Below are positions 7,268 through 15,789 of a stretch of DNA of 64,000 nucleotides, one piece after another. The stretch covers positions 620,001-684,000 of the forward strand of contig NZ_JACHMC010000001.1 in assembly GCF_014204815.1 (NCBI RefSeq). The letters are read 5' to 3'. Under the pieces are notes generated by a model that worked only from the letters and a program-made list of their open reading frames with translations, was not told the DNA's origin and did not search any database. This DNA comes from Micrococcus flavus (GTDB taxonomy: Bacteria; Actinomycetota; Actinomycetes; Actinomycetales; Micrococcaceae). How positions within the stretch are numbered: position 1 is the stretch's first letter; each line of letters opens with the position of its first letter. A program made the position numbers and the translations under genes.

Positions 7268-8635
7268 TCACTGCTCCTTCGGGGCGGCGGGGGTCGAGGG
7301 GGACGGGGAGGCACTGTCGCGGGACGGATCGGCGCCGGCGGACGATGCGGTCTCGACCGCGTCCGCGCTGTGCGGGGCGGGGGTGCCGTGCAGCAGGCAC
7401 TCCCCGATCTGGCGGCGGCGGTGCGGCAGGGGCGTGTGACTGGCCAGCACCCGGGCGTTGCGCCAGTGGCGGTCCAGTCCCGGGCCCGCGACGACGGCCG
7501 ACGCCCCGGCGGTCTCGAACAGATCGGAGGTCAGGCGCAGCGTCAGGTCGGCCGCCACGGAGGACGCCGAGGCCGCGGCGACCCAGGCCTCCGTGTGGGC
7601 GGCCTCGAAGGCCTCCGCGGCGCCGTCGTCCGGGGACTCGCCCTCGGCCGCGCCGAGCGCGGGCGCCGCGCCGGCCGCGGCGGTGTACGCCGCCTCGAGG
7701 GCGGGGACCGCGCCGAGGACCACGGAGCGCAGCGCGCGGACCTGCGCGGCGGCGGCCCCGAGCTGGTGCTGCAGGACCGGGTCGTGGGCGGGGCTGGCGC
7801 TCGCGGCGTGCTGGTAGGAGCGGGAGCGGCGGCGGAGGATCTCGGCGAATTCGTCGAGCGCGCGCTGGGCGATGCCCGCCTGGGTGGCCGCGAGGATGAG
7901 CCACAGGAACGGGTAGCCGGGGGCGGCGGCGGGGCGCTCCAGGTCGAGGCGACGCCAGGCGGGGGCGGGCGCGTCGGTGTAGACGGTGGTGCCGGACGCC
8001 GTGCCGCGCTGGCCGATGCCGTCCCAGTCGTTGCGGGCCTCGACGCCCGGCCCGGTCACCTCGACGACGAGGGGCTGCAGCGCCCCGGCGTCGTCGTGGG
8101 CGGCGACCAGGGTCCAGTCCGCCAGCAGAGTGCCGGTGGAGTACTGCTTCGTGCCGGTCAGCAAGAACGCCGCCGGGTCGCGCGGGTCCCGGCGGGCCGT
8201 GACGCCCGGCAGGCCGGTCGCGGCCGGCGGGTCCACGAGTGCGTTGGCGAAGACCTTCCCGGCGGCCACCTCATCCAACCACCAGTCGGTCAGACGCGGG
8301 TGGACGTCGCGTGCGACCTGCTCCGTGAACATGAAGTGCCCGTGGAGGGCCTGGGGGAGGTTCGCGTCGGCCGCGGCGAGGTCCACGAGCAGGTCGAGGA
8401 GCTGCGTGAGGGTCGCGCCGGAGCCGCCGCGCTCCCGCGGCAGCCGGAGGGCGGTGAAGCCGGTCTCGGCGAGCAGGCGCACGGCCGCATGGGGCGCGAC
8501 GGCCGTGTCCCGCCGCCTGGCCTCGTTCTCGGCGATCCGGGCGAAGACGGGGGCGAAGCGGGCTCGGAGTTCTGCGGTGTCGGGGGCGTCGGTGGCCGAG
8601 GCCGGCGCGGGACGGTCGAGGACGGGAATGGTCAT
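7268..8635 (-). CDS. SfnB/DszC-like acyl-CoA-dehydrogenase-fold monooxygenase (first gene of pair)
   Basis: 455 residues, a paralogue of the next gene with the same motif order: LRLPRERGGSGATLTQLLDL, TGTKQYSTGTLLADW, NDWDGIGQRGTASGTTVYTD and GLDRHWRNARVLASHTPLPH. It differs by a longer C-terminal region with a Ser/Pro/Ala-rich tail (last 35 or so residues). ATG 8635 is preceded by GGAAGGA at good spacing; a longer frame upstream to 8788 is low-complexity and lacks a ribosome site. It is the promoter-proximal gene of a two-gene operon ending in the hairpin at 5929. By family it would act in dialkyl sulfone or similar organosulfur oxidation with FMNH2; this is inference. Confidence 0.75.
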   Translation of the reverse strand: MTIPVLDRPAPASATDAPDTAELRARFAPVFARIAENEARRRDTAVAPHAAVRLLAETGFTALRLPRERGGSGATLTQLLDLLVDLAAADANLPQALHGHFMFTEQVARDVHPRLTDWWLDEVAAGKVFANALVDPPAATGLPGVTARRDPRDPAAFLLTGTKQYSTGTLLADWTLVAAHDDAGALQPLVVEVTGPGVEARNDWDGIGQRGTASGTTVYTDAPAPAWRRLDLERPAAAPGYPFLWLILAATQAGIAQRALDEFAEILRRRSRSYQHAASASPAHDPVLQHQLGAAAAQVRALRSVVLGAVPALEAAYTAAAGAAPALGAAEGESPDDGAAEAFEAAHTEAWVAAASASSVAADLTLRLTSDLFETAGASAVVAGPGLDRHWRNARVLASHTPLPHRRRQIGECLLHGTPAPHSADAVETASSAGADPSRDSASPSPSTPAAPKEQ

Positions 8636-8881
8636 GGGCGGTCCTTCCGTGTGCAGGTGAGCTGACCGTAGGCGTCCGCGCCGCGCTCGTCCCAGCCCGC
8701 CGTCGGGTGACGTCACGTGCCCGCCCCCACCATCGGGCGGCGGCATCGGCACCGCCGGCATGACGGGCACCGGCGGCAGGTCCGTCACAGCGGGTCACCC
8801 GGGCCCCGCCGGACCCGGAGGATCCGCCCGCCGGGACTTCCGACGCCACCGTCCAGGACAGAGCCGGCGAACGGCCGGTGC

Positions 8882-9649
8882 TCAGAACAGCGGCCAGGGC
8901 ACCGCCGGCGTCAGCCCGCTCGGGGCAGGGAAGATCCCGTCGTCGAGCAACTGGGCACAGCGTTCGGCCAGGGCGTCGACTTCCTCGACACTGAGCAGCT
9001 CCGCCAGCCCCCGCCCCAGCTCACCGTCAAGCCCGTCGAGGACCCGGCCGACGCCGTCGCGCTCGTCCTCGCTCAGCTCCTCGCCGAGCCAGCCCCACAG
9101 CACGGTCCGCAGCTTGTCCGCCACATGGAACGTGAGCCCGTGGTCCACGCCGTGGCGGTGCCCGCCGGGCATGGTGAGGATGTGGGCGCCCTTGCGGTCG
9201 GCGTTGTTGACGATCAGGTCGAACACTGCCATGCGCCGCAGTGCCGGGGTGTCCTCATGGGCCAGGACGAGCCTCCGCCCCGCCTGGTCCTCGCCCTCCA
9301 GCACGGTCCGCCAACCGGCCGCGGGCACCTGGTCCGCCGGGAACAGGTCCACGGCGTCCTGGTCCGGATCCTGCTCCTGCCAGAGCTGCACCATGCCCTC
9401 GCCGAACGGGCCGTCACGCAGCCACGTGCGCGGCACGATGTCCCACCCCAGCGCCTCGGACACCAGGTGCGCGGCCACCTCGCGGCGGGCCAGGGTGCCG
9501 GCGGGGAAGTCCCAGAGCGGCGCCTCGCCCGCCACCGGCTTGTAGACCACCACCGTGTCCCCGATGCTGCTCAGGAACGTGGCGTTGGACGCCGTCGTGA
9601 TGCGGCCGGTGAGCGTCAGCTCCCCGCCCACCAGGTCGTCGGCGCTCAT
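8882..9649 (-). CDS. SCO1664-family protein (kinase-like fold, function unknown)
   Basis: 255-residue actinobacterial protein of the SCO1664 family, distantly related to phosphatidylinositol 3/4-kinase-like folds. It begins MSADDLVGGELTLTGRITTA, has VVVYKPVAGEAPLWDFPAGT (nucleotide-binding Lys region) and FDLIVNNADRKGAHIL (Asn/Asp of the catalytic loop), then GVDHGLTFH. ATG 9649 overlaps the stop of the DUF3090 gene (TGATG), and the pair follows the phosphomutase gene, an arrangement conserved across actinobacteria and often near mycothiol genes. The biochemical role is not established. Confidence 0.8.
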   Translation of the reverse strand: MSADDLVGGELTLTGRITTASNATFLSSIGDTVVVYKPVAGEAPLWDFPAGTLARREVAAHLVSEALGWDIVPRTWLRDGPFGEGMVQLWQEQDPDQDAVDLFPADQVPAAGWRTVLEGEDQAGRRLVLAHEDTPALRRMAVFDLIVNNADRKGAHILTMPGGHRHGVDHGLTFHVADKLRTVLWGWLGEELSEDERDGVGRVLDGLDGELGRGLAELLSVEEVDALAERCAQLLDDGIFPAPSGLTPAVPWPLF

Positions 9650-10191
9650 CAGGCCTCGGGGAGGCCGCAGACGTGGCCGTCCGGGTCCATGGGGTGGCCG
9701 CAGTCCGAGCACATCGGACGCCCGGCGTCCACGACCTCCCGGGTGCGCCGGGTGAACGCGCGGGCGGCGCCCACCGGCATCCGCACCAGCACCGCCTCGG
9801 ACTCCTGCTGGAGGAGCTGGTCGAACTCGTCCTCGACGAGAGGATGCACCTCCACGACCACCTGCGCCGTGCTGGGGTCCCAGCCGAGGCCGATGGCCCC
9901 GACCCGGAACCGCTCCTGCACGGGCTCCAACGGGTCGTTGTCCACGAGCTCGACGGGCGTACTGTCCGGGACGCTGTGGGGATTGCCGTCCAGGGCCATG
10001 AGCTCGTCGAGGATCTCGTCGATCTTCTCCGCCATGATGGCGGACTGCTCCTTCTCCAGGGCAACGCTCATCAGCCGCGACCCGGCTCGCACCTGCAGGT
10101 AGAACGTCCGGGCACCGGGGCGGCCGATCGTCCCGATGACCACTCGGTCCGGCCAGTCGAACTCATGGACATGGGCAGGCGCGTCACTCAT
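9649..10191 (-). CDS. DUF3090 family protein
   Basis: 180 residues, complete DUF3090 (Rv2134c-like) protein. It opens MSDAPAHVHEFDWPDRVVIG, is beta-rich in the middle (ARTFYLQVRAGSRLMSVALE) and ends in a small zinc-ribbon-like motif, MCSDCGHPMDPDGHVCGLPE, with three cysteines. Start ATG 10191 overlaps the end of the phosphomutase gene by four bases, and a TAGGAT hexamer lies 6 bases upstream, so it may also be transcribed alone as a leaderless message. Function unknown; always found beside the phosphomutase and SCO1664 genes. Confidence 0.85.
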   Translation of the reverse strand: MSDAPAHVHEFDWPDRVVIGTIGRPGARTFYLQVRAGSRLMSVALEKEQSAIMAEKIDEILDELMALDGNPHSVPDSTPVELVDNDPLEPVQERFRVGAIGLGWDPSTAQVVVEVHPLVEDEFDQLLQQESEAVLVRMPVGAARAFTRRTREVVDAGRPMCSDCGHPMDPDGHVCGLPEA

Positions 10192-10928
10192 GCGTCGATC
10201 CTAGGCGCCTGCCGGTCGCCGGCGTGGGTGCCCGCCGTCGTCGTCGGTGCGCCCGCCCCGCCGCCCACCGCGGCGTCGTCGGCCGGGGCGAGCGTCGCGA
10301 GCCAGGACAGGTCCCCGGCGTCGGTGTTGATGGCCAGGACGCGCGGCCGGCTGGGGCCGTAGCTCACGATGGACACGGAGGCGGGCCCCACCTCGAGCCG
10401 CTGGAACAGGTCCAGGTGCATGCCGAGCGCGTCGGCCAGGATCGACTTGATGACGTCCCCGTGGCTCACCGCCACCCACACCGCGCCCGGCCCGTGCTCG
10501 GCCTCGACCGCGGCGTCGTGCCGGCGGATCGCCGCCACCGCCCGGGCCTGCATCCCCGCCATGGACTCGCCGCCCGGGAAGACGACGGCGGACGGCTGGC
10601 TCTGCACCGTCGCCCATAGGGGCTCGGTGGCCAGGTCGCTGAGCTTCCGGCCCTGCCACTGGCCGTAGTCGCACTCGGTGAGATCGGCGTCGACCAGCGA
10701 GGGCGGCGCCGCCGGCTGGCGCTCGAGGATCGCGTGCGCGGTCTGCGCGCACCGCTCGAGGGGGCTGGCCACCACCGCGGCCACGGGCACGGCCGCGATC
10801 CGGTCCGCGGTGCGGGCCGCCTGGTCCCGGCCGTGGTCGTCCAGGCTGACCCCGGGGGTGCGGCCCGCCAGCAGTCCGGTCGCATTGGCCGTGGTGCGGC
10901 CGTGCCGCACGAGAAGTACCGTCGCCAT
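10188..10928 (-). CDS. Histidine phosphatase superfamily protein (MSMEG_4193/Rv2135c-like)
   Basis: 246-residue member of the phosphoglycerate-mutase-like histidine phosphatases. It carries the phosphate-accepting LLVRHGRTTANATGLLAGRT (His 9), SPLERCAQTA, the acidic ECDYGQWQGR and the second catalytic histidine in VAVSHGDVIKSILADALGMH. The last 35 residues are a disordered Gly/Thr-rich tail. ATG 10928 is preferred over the adjoining GTG 10931. It heads a three-gene operon with DUF3090 and SCO1664. The mycobacterial relative is a phosphatase; the true substrate is unknown. Confidence 0.8.
   Translation of the reverse strand: MATVLLVRHGRTTANATGLLAGRTPGVSLDDHGRDQAARTADRIAAVPVAAVVASPLERCAQTAHAILERQPAAPPSLVDADLTECDYGQWQGRKLSDLATEPLWATVQSQPSAVVFPGGESMAGMQARAVAAIRRHDAAVEAEHGPGAVWVAVSHGDVIKSILADALGMHLDLFQRLEVGPASVSIVSYGPSRPRVLAINTDAGDLSWLATLAPADDAAVGGGAGAPTTTAGTHAGDRQAPRIDA
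10198..10203 (-). promoter_or_regulatory. Possible internal -10 (TAGGAT) for DUF3090
   Basis: TAGGAT on the minus strand ends 6 bases before ATG 10191, inside the end of the phosphomutase gene. Confidence 0.4.
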
Positions 10929-10958
10929 CACTCCAGCCTAACGAAGGGGCTCCCCTGC

Positions 10959-10964
10959 CATACT
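10959..10964 (+). promoter_or_regulatory. Leaderless-type -10 (CATACT) of mntA
   Basis: CATACT ends 6 bases before ATG 10971; no ribosome site is present. Confidence 0.4.
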
Positions 10965-10970
10965 TGTCCC

Positions 10971-11279
10971 ATGACCATCACGCTGATGTTCGACCGTGCG
11001 GCCATCGCCCGCGCGGCACGGCAGCACGGTGTCGCTCGGCTGCAGGTCTTCGGCTCTGCTGCCGCGGGTGCGTTGCGGCCAAGCAGTGACGTCGACTTCC
11101 TCGTGGACTTCCTGCCCGGTCGGGCGGATGCCTTCGACGACTACACCGGACTGCAGCAGGAGCTCAGTCGGATCGTGAGTCGACCGGTGGACCTCGTGGT
11201 GCGCCGCGCCATCCGTAACCCCTACTTCCGGGCGAGCGCAGAGGAGCACGCGGAGGACGTCTATGTCCGGCAGGGGTGA
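10971..11279 (+). CDS. mntA: MntA-type minimal nucleotidyltransferase antitoxin
   Basis: 102-residue minimal nucleotidyltransferase. The signature G28-S29 with D40 and D42 (VFGSAAAGALRPSSDVDFLV) provides the metal and nucleotide site. In the MntA-HepT toxin-antitoxin system this enzyme AMPylates the toxin on a tyrosine near its active site and so silences it. The gene overlaps hepT by 17 bases. ATG 10971 fits a leaderless start; ATG 10986 in frame would leave the motif intact. GC is somewhat lower than in adjacent genes, in keeping with mobile accessory DNA. Confidence 0.8.
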   Translation: MTITLMFDRAAIARAARQHGVARLQVFGSAAAGALRPSSDVDFLVDFLPGRADAFDDYTGLQQELSRIVSRPVDLVVRRAIRNPYFRASAEEHAEDVYVRQG

Positions 11280-11604
11280 CGCCCACCTGTGGGACGCGCG
11301 GGAAGCCTGTTACTCGTCAGTCACTTTCATGGGCACACTGATCGAGGAAGAGTTCGCCGCCAGTGCACTGCACCGCTCTGCCGTAGAGCGTCAGCTGGAG
11401 ATCCTGGGGGAGGCCCTGAACCGACTGCGGCGAGATGCGCCGGACCTCGCCCAGTGCATCGACGGCGTGGACCAGGCCGTAGGGATGAGGAACATTCTCG
11501 CTCACGAGTACGGCGTCGTGGACCATGCCATCGTGTGGTCGGTGGTGACCCGTCGGCTGCGACCCATGGCCGAGCAGCTGGATGCACAGCTCAGCGGCCA
11601 GTGA
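11263..11604 (+). CDS. hepT: HepT-type (DUF86) RNase toxin
   Basis: 113-residue alpha-helical HEPN-fold protein. The active-site motif R-x4-H-x-Y is seen as RNILAHEY (Arg 76, His 81, Tyr 83); family members cleave RNA or tRNA as dimers and are AMPylated at the Tyr by the partner nucleotidyltransferase. The start ATG 11263 lies inside the mntA end, so translation is coupled. Together they form a complete two-gene toxin-antitoxin module placed next to a DNA-repair gene. The RNA target cannot be predicted. Confidence 0.8.
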   Translation: MSGRGDAHLWDAREACYSSVTFMGTLIEEEFAASALHRSAVERQLEILGEALNRLRRDAPDLAQCIDGVDQAVGMRNILAHEYGVVDHAIVWSVVTRRLRPMAEQLDAQLSGQ

Positions 11605-11615
11605 ACCCTTACCCC

Positions 11616-12181
11616 ATGCGCTTCACCCAGGCCGAGCTCCAGCAGTTCCGCGACCGCGCCGTCCCGGACCTGCTCCCGGACCCGTTGCGTCTCCTCTTCA
11701 TCGGCATCAACCCGGGCCTGTGGACCACCGCCACCGGGGCCCACTTCGCCCGGCCCGGCAACCGGTACTACCCGGCGCTGCACCGGGCGGGGCTGATCTC
11801 CCACGTCTTCGACGCCTCCGCCGGCTACCAGCCCGAGGACCTCGCCGAGCTCCACGAGCGCGGCATCGGCGTCTCCAACCTCGTCCCGCGGGCCACCGCC
11901 CGCGCTGACGAGCTCACCCGGGAGGAGCTCGCCGCCGCCCCGGCCCGGCTGGACGCGCTGGTCGCCGCGCACGCCCCGACCGTCGTCGCCGTGCTGGGCG
12001 TGACCGCCTACCGCCAGGCGTTCGCGCAGCCCAAGGCGAAGCTGGGGGAGCAGGATTCGCCATGGCCGGGCACGCGGCTCTTCGTGGCGCCGAATCCGAG
12101 GGGCTCAATGCGCACGCGACCCTGGACTCGCTCGCCGAGGACTACCGGGCCATCGGGGAAGCGGCCGGGATCGTCCGCTGA
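11616..12181 (+). pseudogene. Mug/TDG-family mismatch-specific uracil/thymine-DNA glycosylase, frameshifted
   Basis: Homologue of the intact gene at 20573 (roughly 70-75% identical by eye). It has the family motif GINPGLWTTATGAHFARPGN (catalytic-site Asn) and SNLVPRATARADELT. The conserved second motif NPSGLNAHAT reads NPRGSMRT here because one C is missing at about 12103-12105 (GGCTC instead of GGCCTC). The correct tail continues in the next frame to TGA 12179-12181. The shifted frame has no stop and runs in frame into the ABC-F gene at 12258. The lesion removes about 30 C-terminal residues including part of the DNA-intercalating loop. A sequencing error is possible. ATG 11616 matches the start of the second copy. 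Confidence 0.75.
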
Positions 12182-12257
12182 CCACCAGGCGTCAGCGCCT
12201 GTGTGGCAGGGTGGCTTCAGCCCCGCCCGGGGACGCACCGCCACAGAGGAGACGTCC

Positions 12258-13913
12258 ATGACCGCCACCCTCGTCGCCTCCGCACTCGCCGGCGGCCATG
12301 GCCACCGCACGCTCTTCGACTCCCTCGACCTCACGGTCGCGCCGGGGGACGTCGTCGGCGTGGTGGGGGCCAACGGGGTGGGCAAGTCGACCCTGCTGCG
12401 CATCCTGGGCGGCGGCCTCGCCCCGCAGGCCGGCACGGTCAGCCTGGCCCCGGCGGACGCGTTCGTGGGCTGGCTGCCGCAGGAGCACGAGCGCGTGCCG
12501 GGGGAGACGGTGGCCGGGTACATCGCCCGCCGCACCGGCTGCGCCGCCGCGCAGGCGGAGATGGACGAGGCGGCCGAAGCCCTCGCGGATCCGGACGTCA
12601 CCGACGCCGCCGCGGACCGCTACAACGCCGCCCTCACCCGCTGGCTCGCCTCCGGCGCCGCGGACCTGGACGAGCGCGTCCCCCAGGTCCTCGCCGACCT
12701 CGGCCTGGACATGGACGGCGACGCCGCCCAGCGCACCCTCATGACGTCGCTGTCCGGCGGGCAGGCGGCCCGCGTCGGCCTCGCGGCGCTGCTGCTGTCC
12801 CGCTTCGACGTCGTGCTTCTGGACGAGCCCACCAACGACCTCGACCTGGACGGCCTCGAACGCCTGGAGGCCTTCGTGCAGGAGCTGCGCGGCGGCGTCG
12901 TGCTGGTGAGCCACGACCGCGAGTTCCTGGCCCGCTGCGTCACCCGCGTCCTGGAGCTCGACCTCGCCCAGCGCACCAACCGCGTCTACGGCGGCGGCTA
13001 CGAGGCCTACCTCGAGGAGCGGGCCACCCTGCGCCGCCAGGCCCGGGAGAAGTACGAAGAGTTCGCCGAGCAGAAGCAGGACCTCGTCTCCCGCGCCCGC
13101 ACCCAGCGGGAGTGGTCCAGCCAGGGCGTGCGCAACGCGATGAAGAAGTCCCCGGACAACGACAAGCTGCGCCGCAAGGCCAACAGTGAGTTGAGCGAGA
13201 AGCAGGCCCAGAAGGTCCGGCAGATGGAGAGCCGCATCGCGCGCCTGGAGGAGGTGGAGGAGCCGCGCAAGGAATGGAGGCTGGAGTTCACCATCGGTGC
13301 GGCGCCGCGCTCCAGCTCCGTGGTCGCCACCCTCAACGACGCCGTGTTCCGGCAGGGCGGCTTCACGCTCGGCCCGGTGTCCCTCCAGGTGAACGCGGGG
13401 GAGCGGATCGGCATCACCGGGCCCAACGGGGCCGGCAAGTCAACCCTGCTGCGCGGGCTGCTCGGCCGCCAGGCCCCGGACGAGGGCATGGCCGCCCTGA
13501 GGTCCAGCGTGCAGATCGGGGAGATCGACCAGGCGCGCTCGCTGCTGGTCGGGACCGTCCCGCTCGCCGCGGTCTTCGAGGCGCTCGTGCCCGAGATGGC
13601 CTCCGGGGAGGTGCGCACCCTGCTGGCCAAGTTCGGCCTCAGGGCCGACCACGTGAACCGCCCCGTGGACGAGCTCTCGCCCGGCGAGCGCACCCGCGCC
13701 GGGCTGGCCCTGCTGCAGGCCCGCGGCGTGAACGTGCTCGTCCTGGACGAGCCCACCAACCACCTGGACCTGGAGGCCATCGAGCAGCTGGAGCAGGCCC
13801 TGGAGACCTACGACGGCGCACTGCTGCTGGTCACCCACGATCGACGCATGCTGGACACCGTCCGTACCGACCGCCGCTGGCAGGTCCAGGACGGGCGGGT
13901 GACGGAGCGCTGA
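12258..13913 (+). CDS. ABC-F family ATP-binding protein (ribosome-associated)
   Basis: 551-residue soluble protein with two ABC ATPase domains and no membrane segments. First domain: Walker A GANGVGKST (37-45), signature LSGGQAARVGL, Walker B VVLLDEPTNDLDLDGLE. A charged linker with coiled-coil character (residues about 245-335, KYEEFAEQKQDLVSRARTQR) corresponds to the ABC-F P-site tRNA-interaction motif. Second domain: Walker A GPNGAGKST (388-396), a degenerate signature LSPGERTRAGL, and LVLDEPTNHLDLEAIEQ. ABC-F proteins rescue stalled or antibiotic-bound ribosomes. ATG 12258 has AGAGGAGA upstream. It is in frame with the broken glycosylase gene before it, but its own ribosome site argues for separate translation. 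Whether it confers resistance is unknown. Confidence 0.85.
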   Translation: MTATLVASALAGGHGHRTLFDSLDLTVAPGDVVGVVGANGVGKSTLLRILGGGLAPQAGTVSLAPADAFVGWLPQEHERVPGETVAGYIARRTGCAAAQAEMDEAAEALADPDVTDAAADRYNAALTRWLASGAADLDERVPQVLADLGLDMDGDAAQRTLMTSLSGGQAARVGLAALLLSRFDVVLLDEPTNDLDLDGLERLEAFVQELRGGVVLVSHDREFLARCVTRVLELDLAQRTNRVYGGGYEAYLEERATLRRQAREKYEEFAEQKQDLVSRARTQREWSSQGVRNAMKKSPDNDKLRRKANSELSEKQAQKVRQMESRIARLEEVEEPRKEWRLEFTIGAAPRSSSVVATLNDAVFRQGGFTLGPVSLQVNAGERIGITGPNGAGKSTLLRGLLGRQAPDEGMAALRSSVQIGEIDQARSLLVGTVPLAAVFEALVPEMASGEVRTLLAKFGLRADHVNRPVDELSPGERTRAGLALLQARGVNVLVLDEPTNHLDLEAIEQLEQALETYDGALLLVTHDRRMLDTVRTDRRWQVQDGRVTER

Positions 13914-14027
13914 TGTCCCGGGCACGGCGGCCGCGGCGTGAGGCTGGTGGGCACCGTCACCCTTGCCCGAGATTCGGTTGTGTACGACCATGAGAGTTCC
14001 GTCCCCACCAACGAAAGGGCCCCAGAC

Positions 14028-14711
14028 ATGTCCCGCATCCTGATGATCCTCACCTCGCACGACCAGCTGGGCGACACCGGCCGCAAGACCGGGTTCTGGC
14101 TCGAGGAGTTCGCCTCGCCCTACTACGTCTTCACGGACGCCGGCCATGAGGTCACCCTCGCCTCGCCCCGCGGCGGCCAGCCGCCCATCGACCCGACGAG
14201 CTCGAAGCCGGAGATGCAGACCGAGGCCACTCGCCGGTTCGACCAGGACGAGGAGGCCAAGGCCGCCCTGGCCCATACCACGCCCCTGGCCCAGGTGGAC
14301 GTGGACGGGTTCGACGCCGTCTTCTACCCGGGCGGTCACGGCCCGCTGTGGGACCTGGTGTCCGACGCCGACTCCACGCGGATCATCCTCGACAGTGACG
14401 CGGCCGGGCGCCCGCTCGGCCTCGTCTGCCACGCGCCCGGGATCCTGCACCCGATCACCGCCGCCGACGGCACCCCGTTCGTGCGCGGCCGTCAGGTCGC
14501 CGGCTTCACCAACGGCGAGGAGGACGCCGCCCAGCTGACGGACGTCGTCCCGTTCCTCGTCGAGGACTCGCTGATCGCCGCCGGCGCGGACTACCGCAAG
14601 GGCCCGGACGGGGAGAGCTTCGTGGTCACGGACGGCACCCTGGTGACCGGCCAGAACCCGGCCTCCTCCGCCGACACTGCCCGCCGCCTCCTGGACCTGC
14701 TCGCGCGCTGA
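14028..14711 (+). CDS. DJ-1/PfpI (Hsp31-like) family protein
   Basis: 227-residue class I glutamine-amidotransferase-fold protein of the Hsp31/glyoxalase III branch, which detoxifies methylglyoxal or protects proteins. It begins MSRILMILTSHDQLGDTGRK, has GFWLEEFASPYYVFTDAGHE with the conserved Glu, VFYPGGHGPLWDL, and the nucleophile elbow LVCHAPG with Cys 134. CGAAAGGG before ATG 14028 acts as the ribosome site. It is followed by a CurA-like reductase and a hydrolase, forming a plausible carbonyl/electrophile-stress cluster. Confidence 0.85.
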   Translation: MSRILMILTSHDQLGDTGRKTGFWLEEFASPYYVFTDAGHEVTLASPRGGQPPIDPTSSKPEMQTEATRRFDQDEEAKAALAHTTPLAQVDVDGFDAVFYPGGHGPLWDLVSDADSTRIILDSDAAGRPLGLVCHAPGILHPITAADGTPFVRGRQVAGFTNGEEDAAQLTDVVPFLVEDSLIAAGADYRKGPDGESFVVTDGTLVTGQNPASSADTARRLLDLLAR

Positions 14712-14752
14712 CTCTCCGCCGAGCCCGCCGTCCCGACCCCGAGGAGACCACG

Positions 14753-15763
14753 ATGAGCACCCCCACCCGCACGCGCGAGATCCACCTCGCCTCCCGCCCC
14801 CACGGCGCCCCGACGCCGGAGAACTTCCGTCTCACGGAGGTCGAGCTCCCCGAGCTCGCCGAGGGCCAGGTCCTCGTGCGCAACACCGTGATGTCCGTGG
14901 ACCCGTACATGCGCGGCCGCATGAACGACGTCGAGTCCTACGTGCCCCCGTTCCAGCTCGACGCCCCCCTCGACGGCGGCGCGGTGGGCACCGTGATCGC
15001 CTCGCGCCACGCGGACGTGCCGGAGGGCACGTCCGTGCTCCACGGCCTCGGCTGGCGCGAGCACGCCGTCCTCGACGGCGGCGCCGTCCAGGCCGTGGAC
15101 ACCTCCCAGTTCTCGGACAGCACCTACCTGGGCGTGCTGGGCATGACGGGTCTGACCGCCTACACCGGCCTCGTGCATGTGGCCGAGATGCAGGAGGGCG
15201 ACGCCGTGTTCATCTCGGGCGCCGCGGGGGCCGTCGGCTCGGTCGCCGGCCAGATCGCCCGCCTGCTGGGCGCCTCGCGCGTGATCGGCTCGGCGGGCAC
15301 GCCCGAGAAGGTGGCGCGGGTGAAGGAGCTGGGCTTCGACGCCGCGTTCGACTACCACGACGGCTCGCCCACCGATCTGCTGGCCGAGGCGGCGCCGGAG
15401 GGCATCGACGTCTACTTCGACAACGTGGGCGGCGACCACCTCGAGGCCGCCATCGCCGCCATGCGGGTCGACGGCCGCGTGGCGATGTGCGGCGCGATCG
15501 CCCAGTACAACTCGACGGAGCCGCCGGCCGCCCCGCGCAACCTCGCCCTGGCGATCGGCAAGCGACTGACCCTGCGCGGCTTCGTCCTGCAGAAGTACGC
15601 GTCGCAGGTCCGCCCCGAGTTCCTGGAGCGCGTGGGCCCGTGGGTCGCCGCCGGGACGATCCAGTGGGATGAGACCGTTCGGGAGGGTCTGGAGAACGCA
15701 CCCCAGGCGTTCATCGACCTGCTCGAGGGCGCCAACACGGGGAAGATGCTCGTCCGGCTGTGA
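14753..15763 (+). CDS. NADP-dependent oxidoreductase, CurA/MDR family
   Basis: 336-residue zinc-free medium-chain reductase resembling CurA and leukotriene B4 12-hydroxydehydrogenase, which reduce C=C bonds conjugated to carbonyls with NADPH. Motifs: SVDPYMRGRMND near the start, GMTGLTAYTGL, the NADP-binding FISGAAGAVGSVAGQIARLL and VDVYFDNVGGDHLEAAI. ATG 14753 follows GAGGAGA. The downstream hydrolase starts at or just after its stop, so they are co-transcribed. The natural substrate is unknown. Confidence 0.85.
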   Translation: MSTPTRTREIHLASRPHGAPTPENFRLTEVELPELAEGQVLVRNTVMSVDPYMRGRMNDVESYVPPFQLDAPLDGGAVGTVIASRHADVPEGTSVLHGLGWREHAVLDGGAVQAVDTSQFSDSTYLGVLGMTGLTAYTGLVHVAEMQEGDAVFISGAAGAVGSVAGQIARLLGASRVIGSAGTPEKVARVKELGFDAAFDYHDGSPTDLLAEAAPEGIDVYFDNVGGDHLEAAIAAMRVDGRVAMCGAIAQYNSTEPPAAPRNLALAIGKRLTLRGFVLQKYASQVRPEFLERVGPWVAAGTIQWDETVREGLENAPQAFIDLLEGANTGKMLVRL

Positions 15764-15789
15764 CGAGCGACGGCGCACTCGGGGGCGGC

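Noticed and set aside
8636-8881. Possible SAM-type riboswitch before the SfnB-like genes
   Set aside because: I found no arrangement of conserved loops; only GC-rich stems that any such region would show.
12258-13913. Drug-exporting ABC transporter
   Set aside because: There are no membrane segments; two ATPase domains with a charged linker define ABC-F, which acts on ribosomes.
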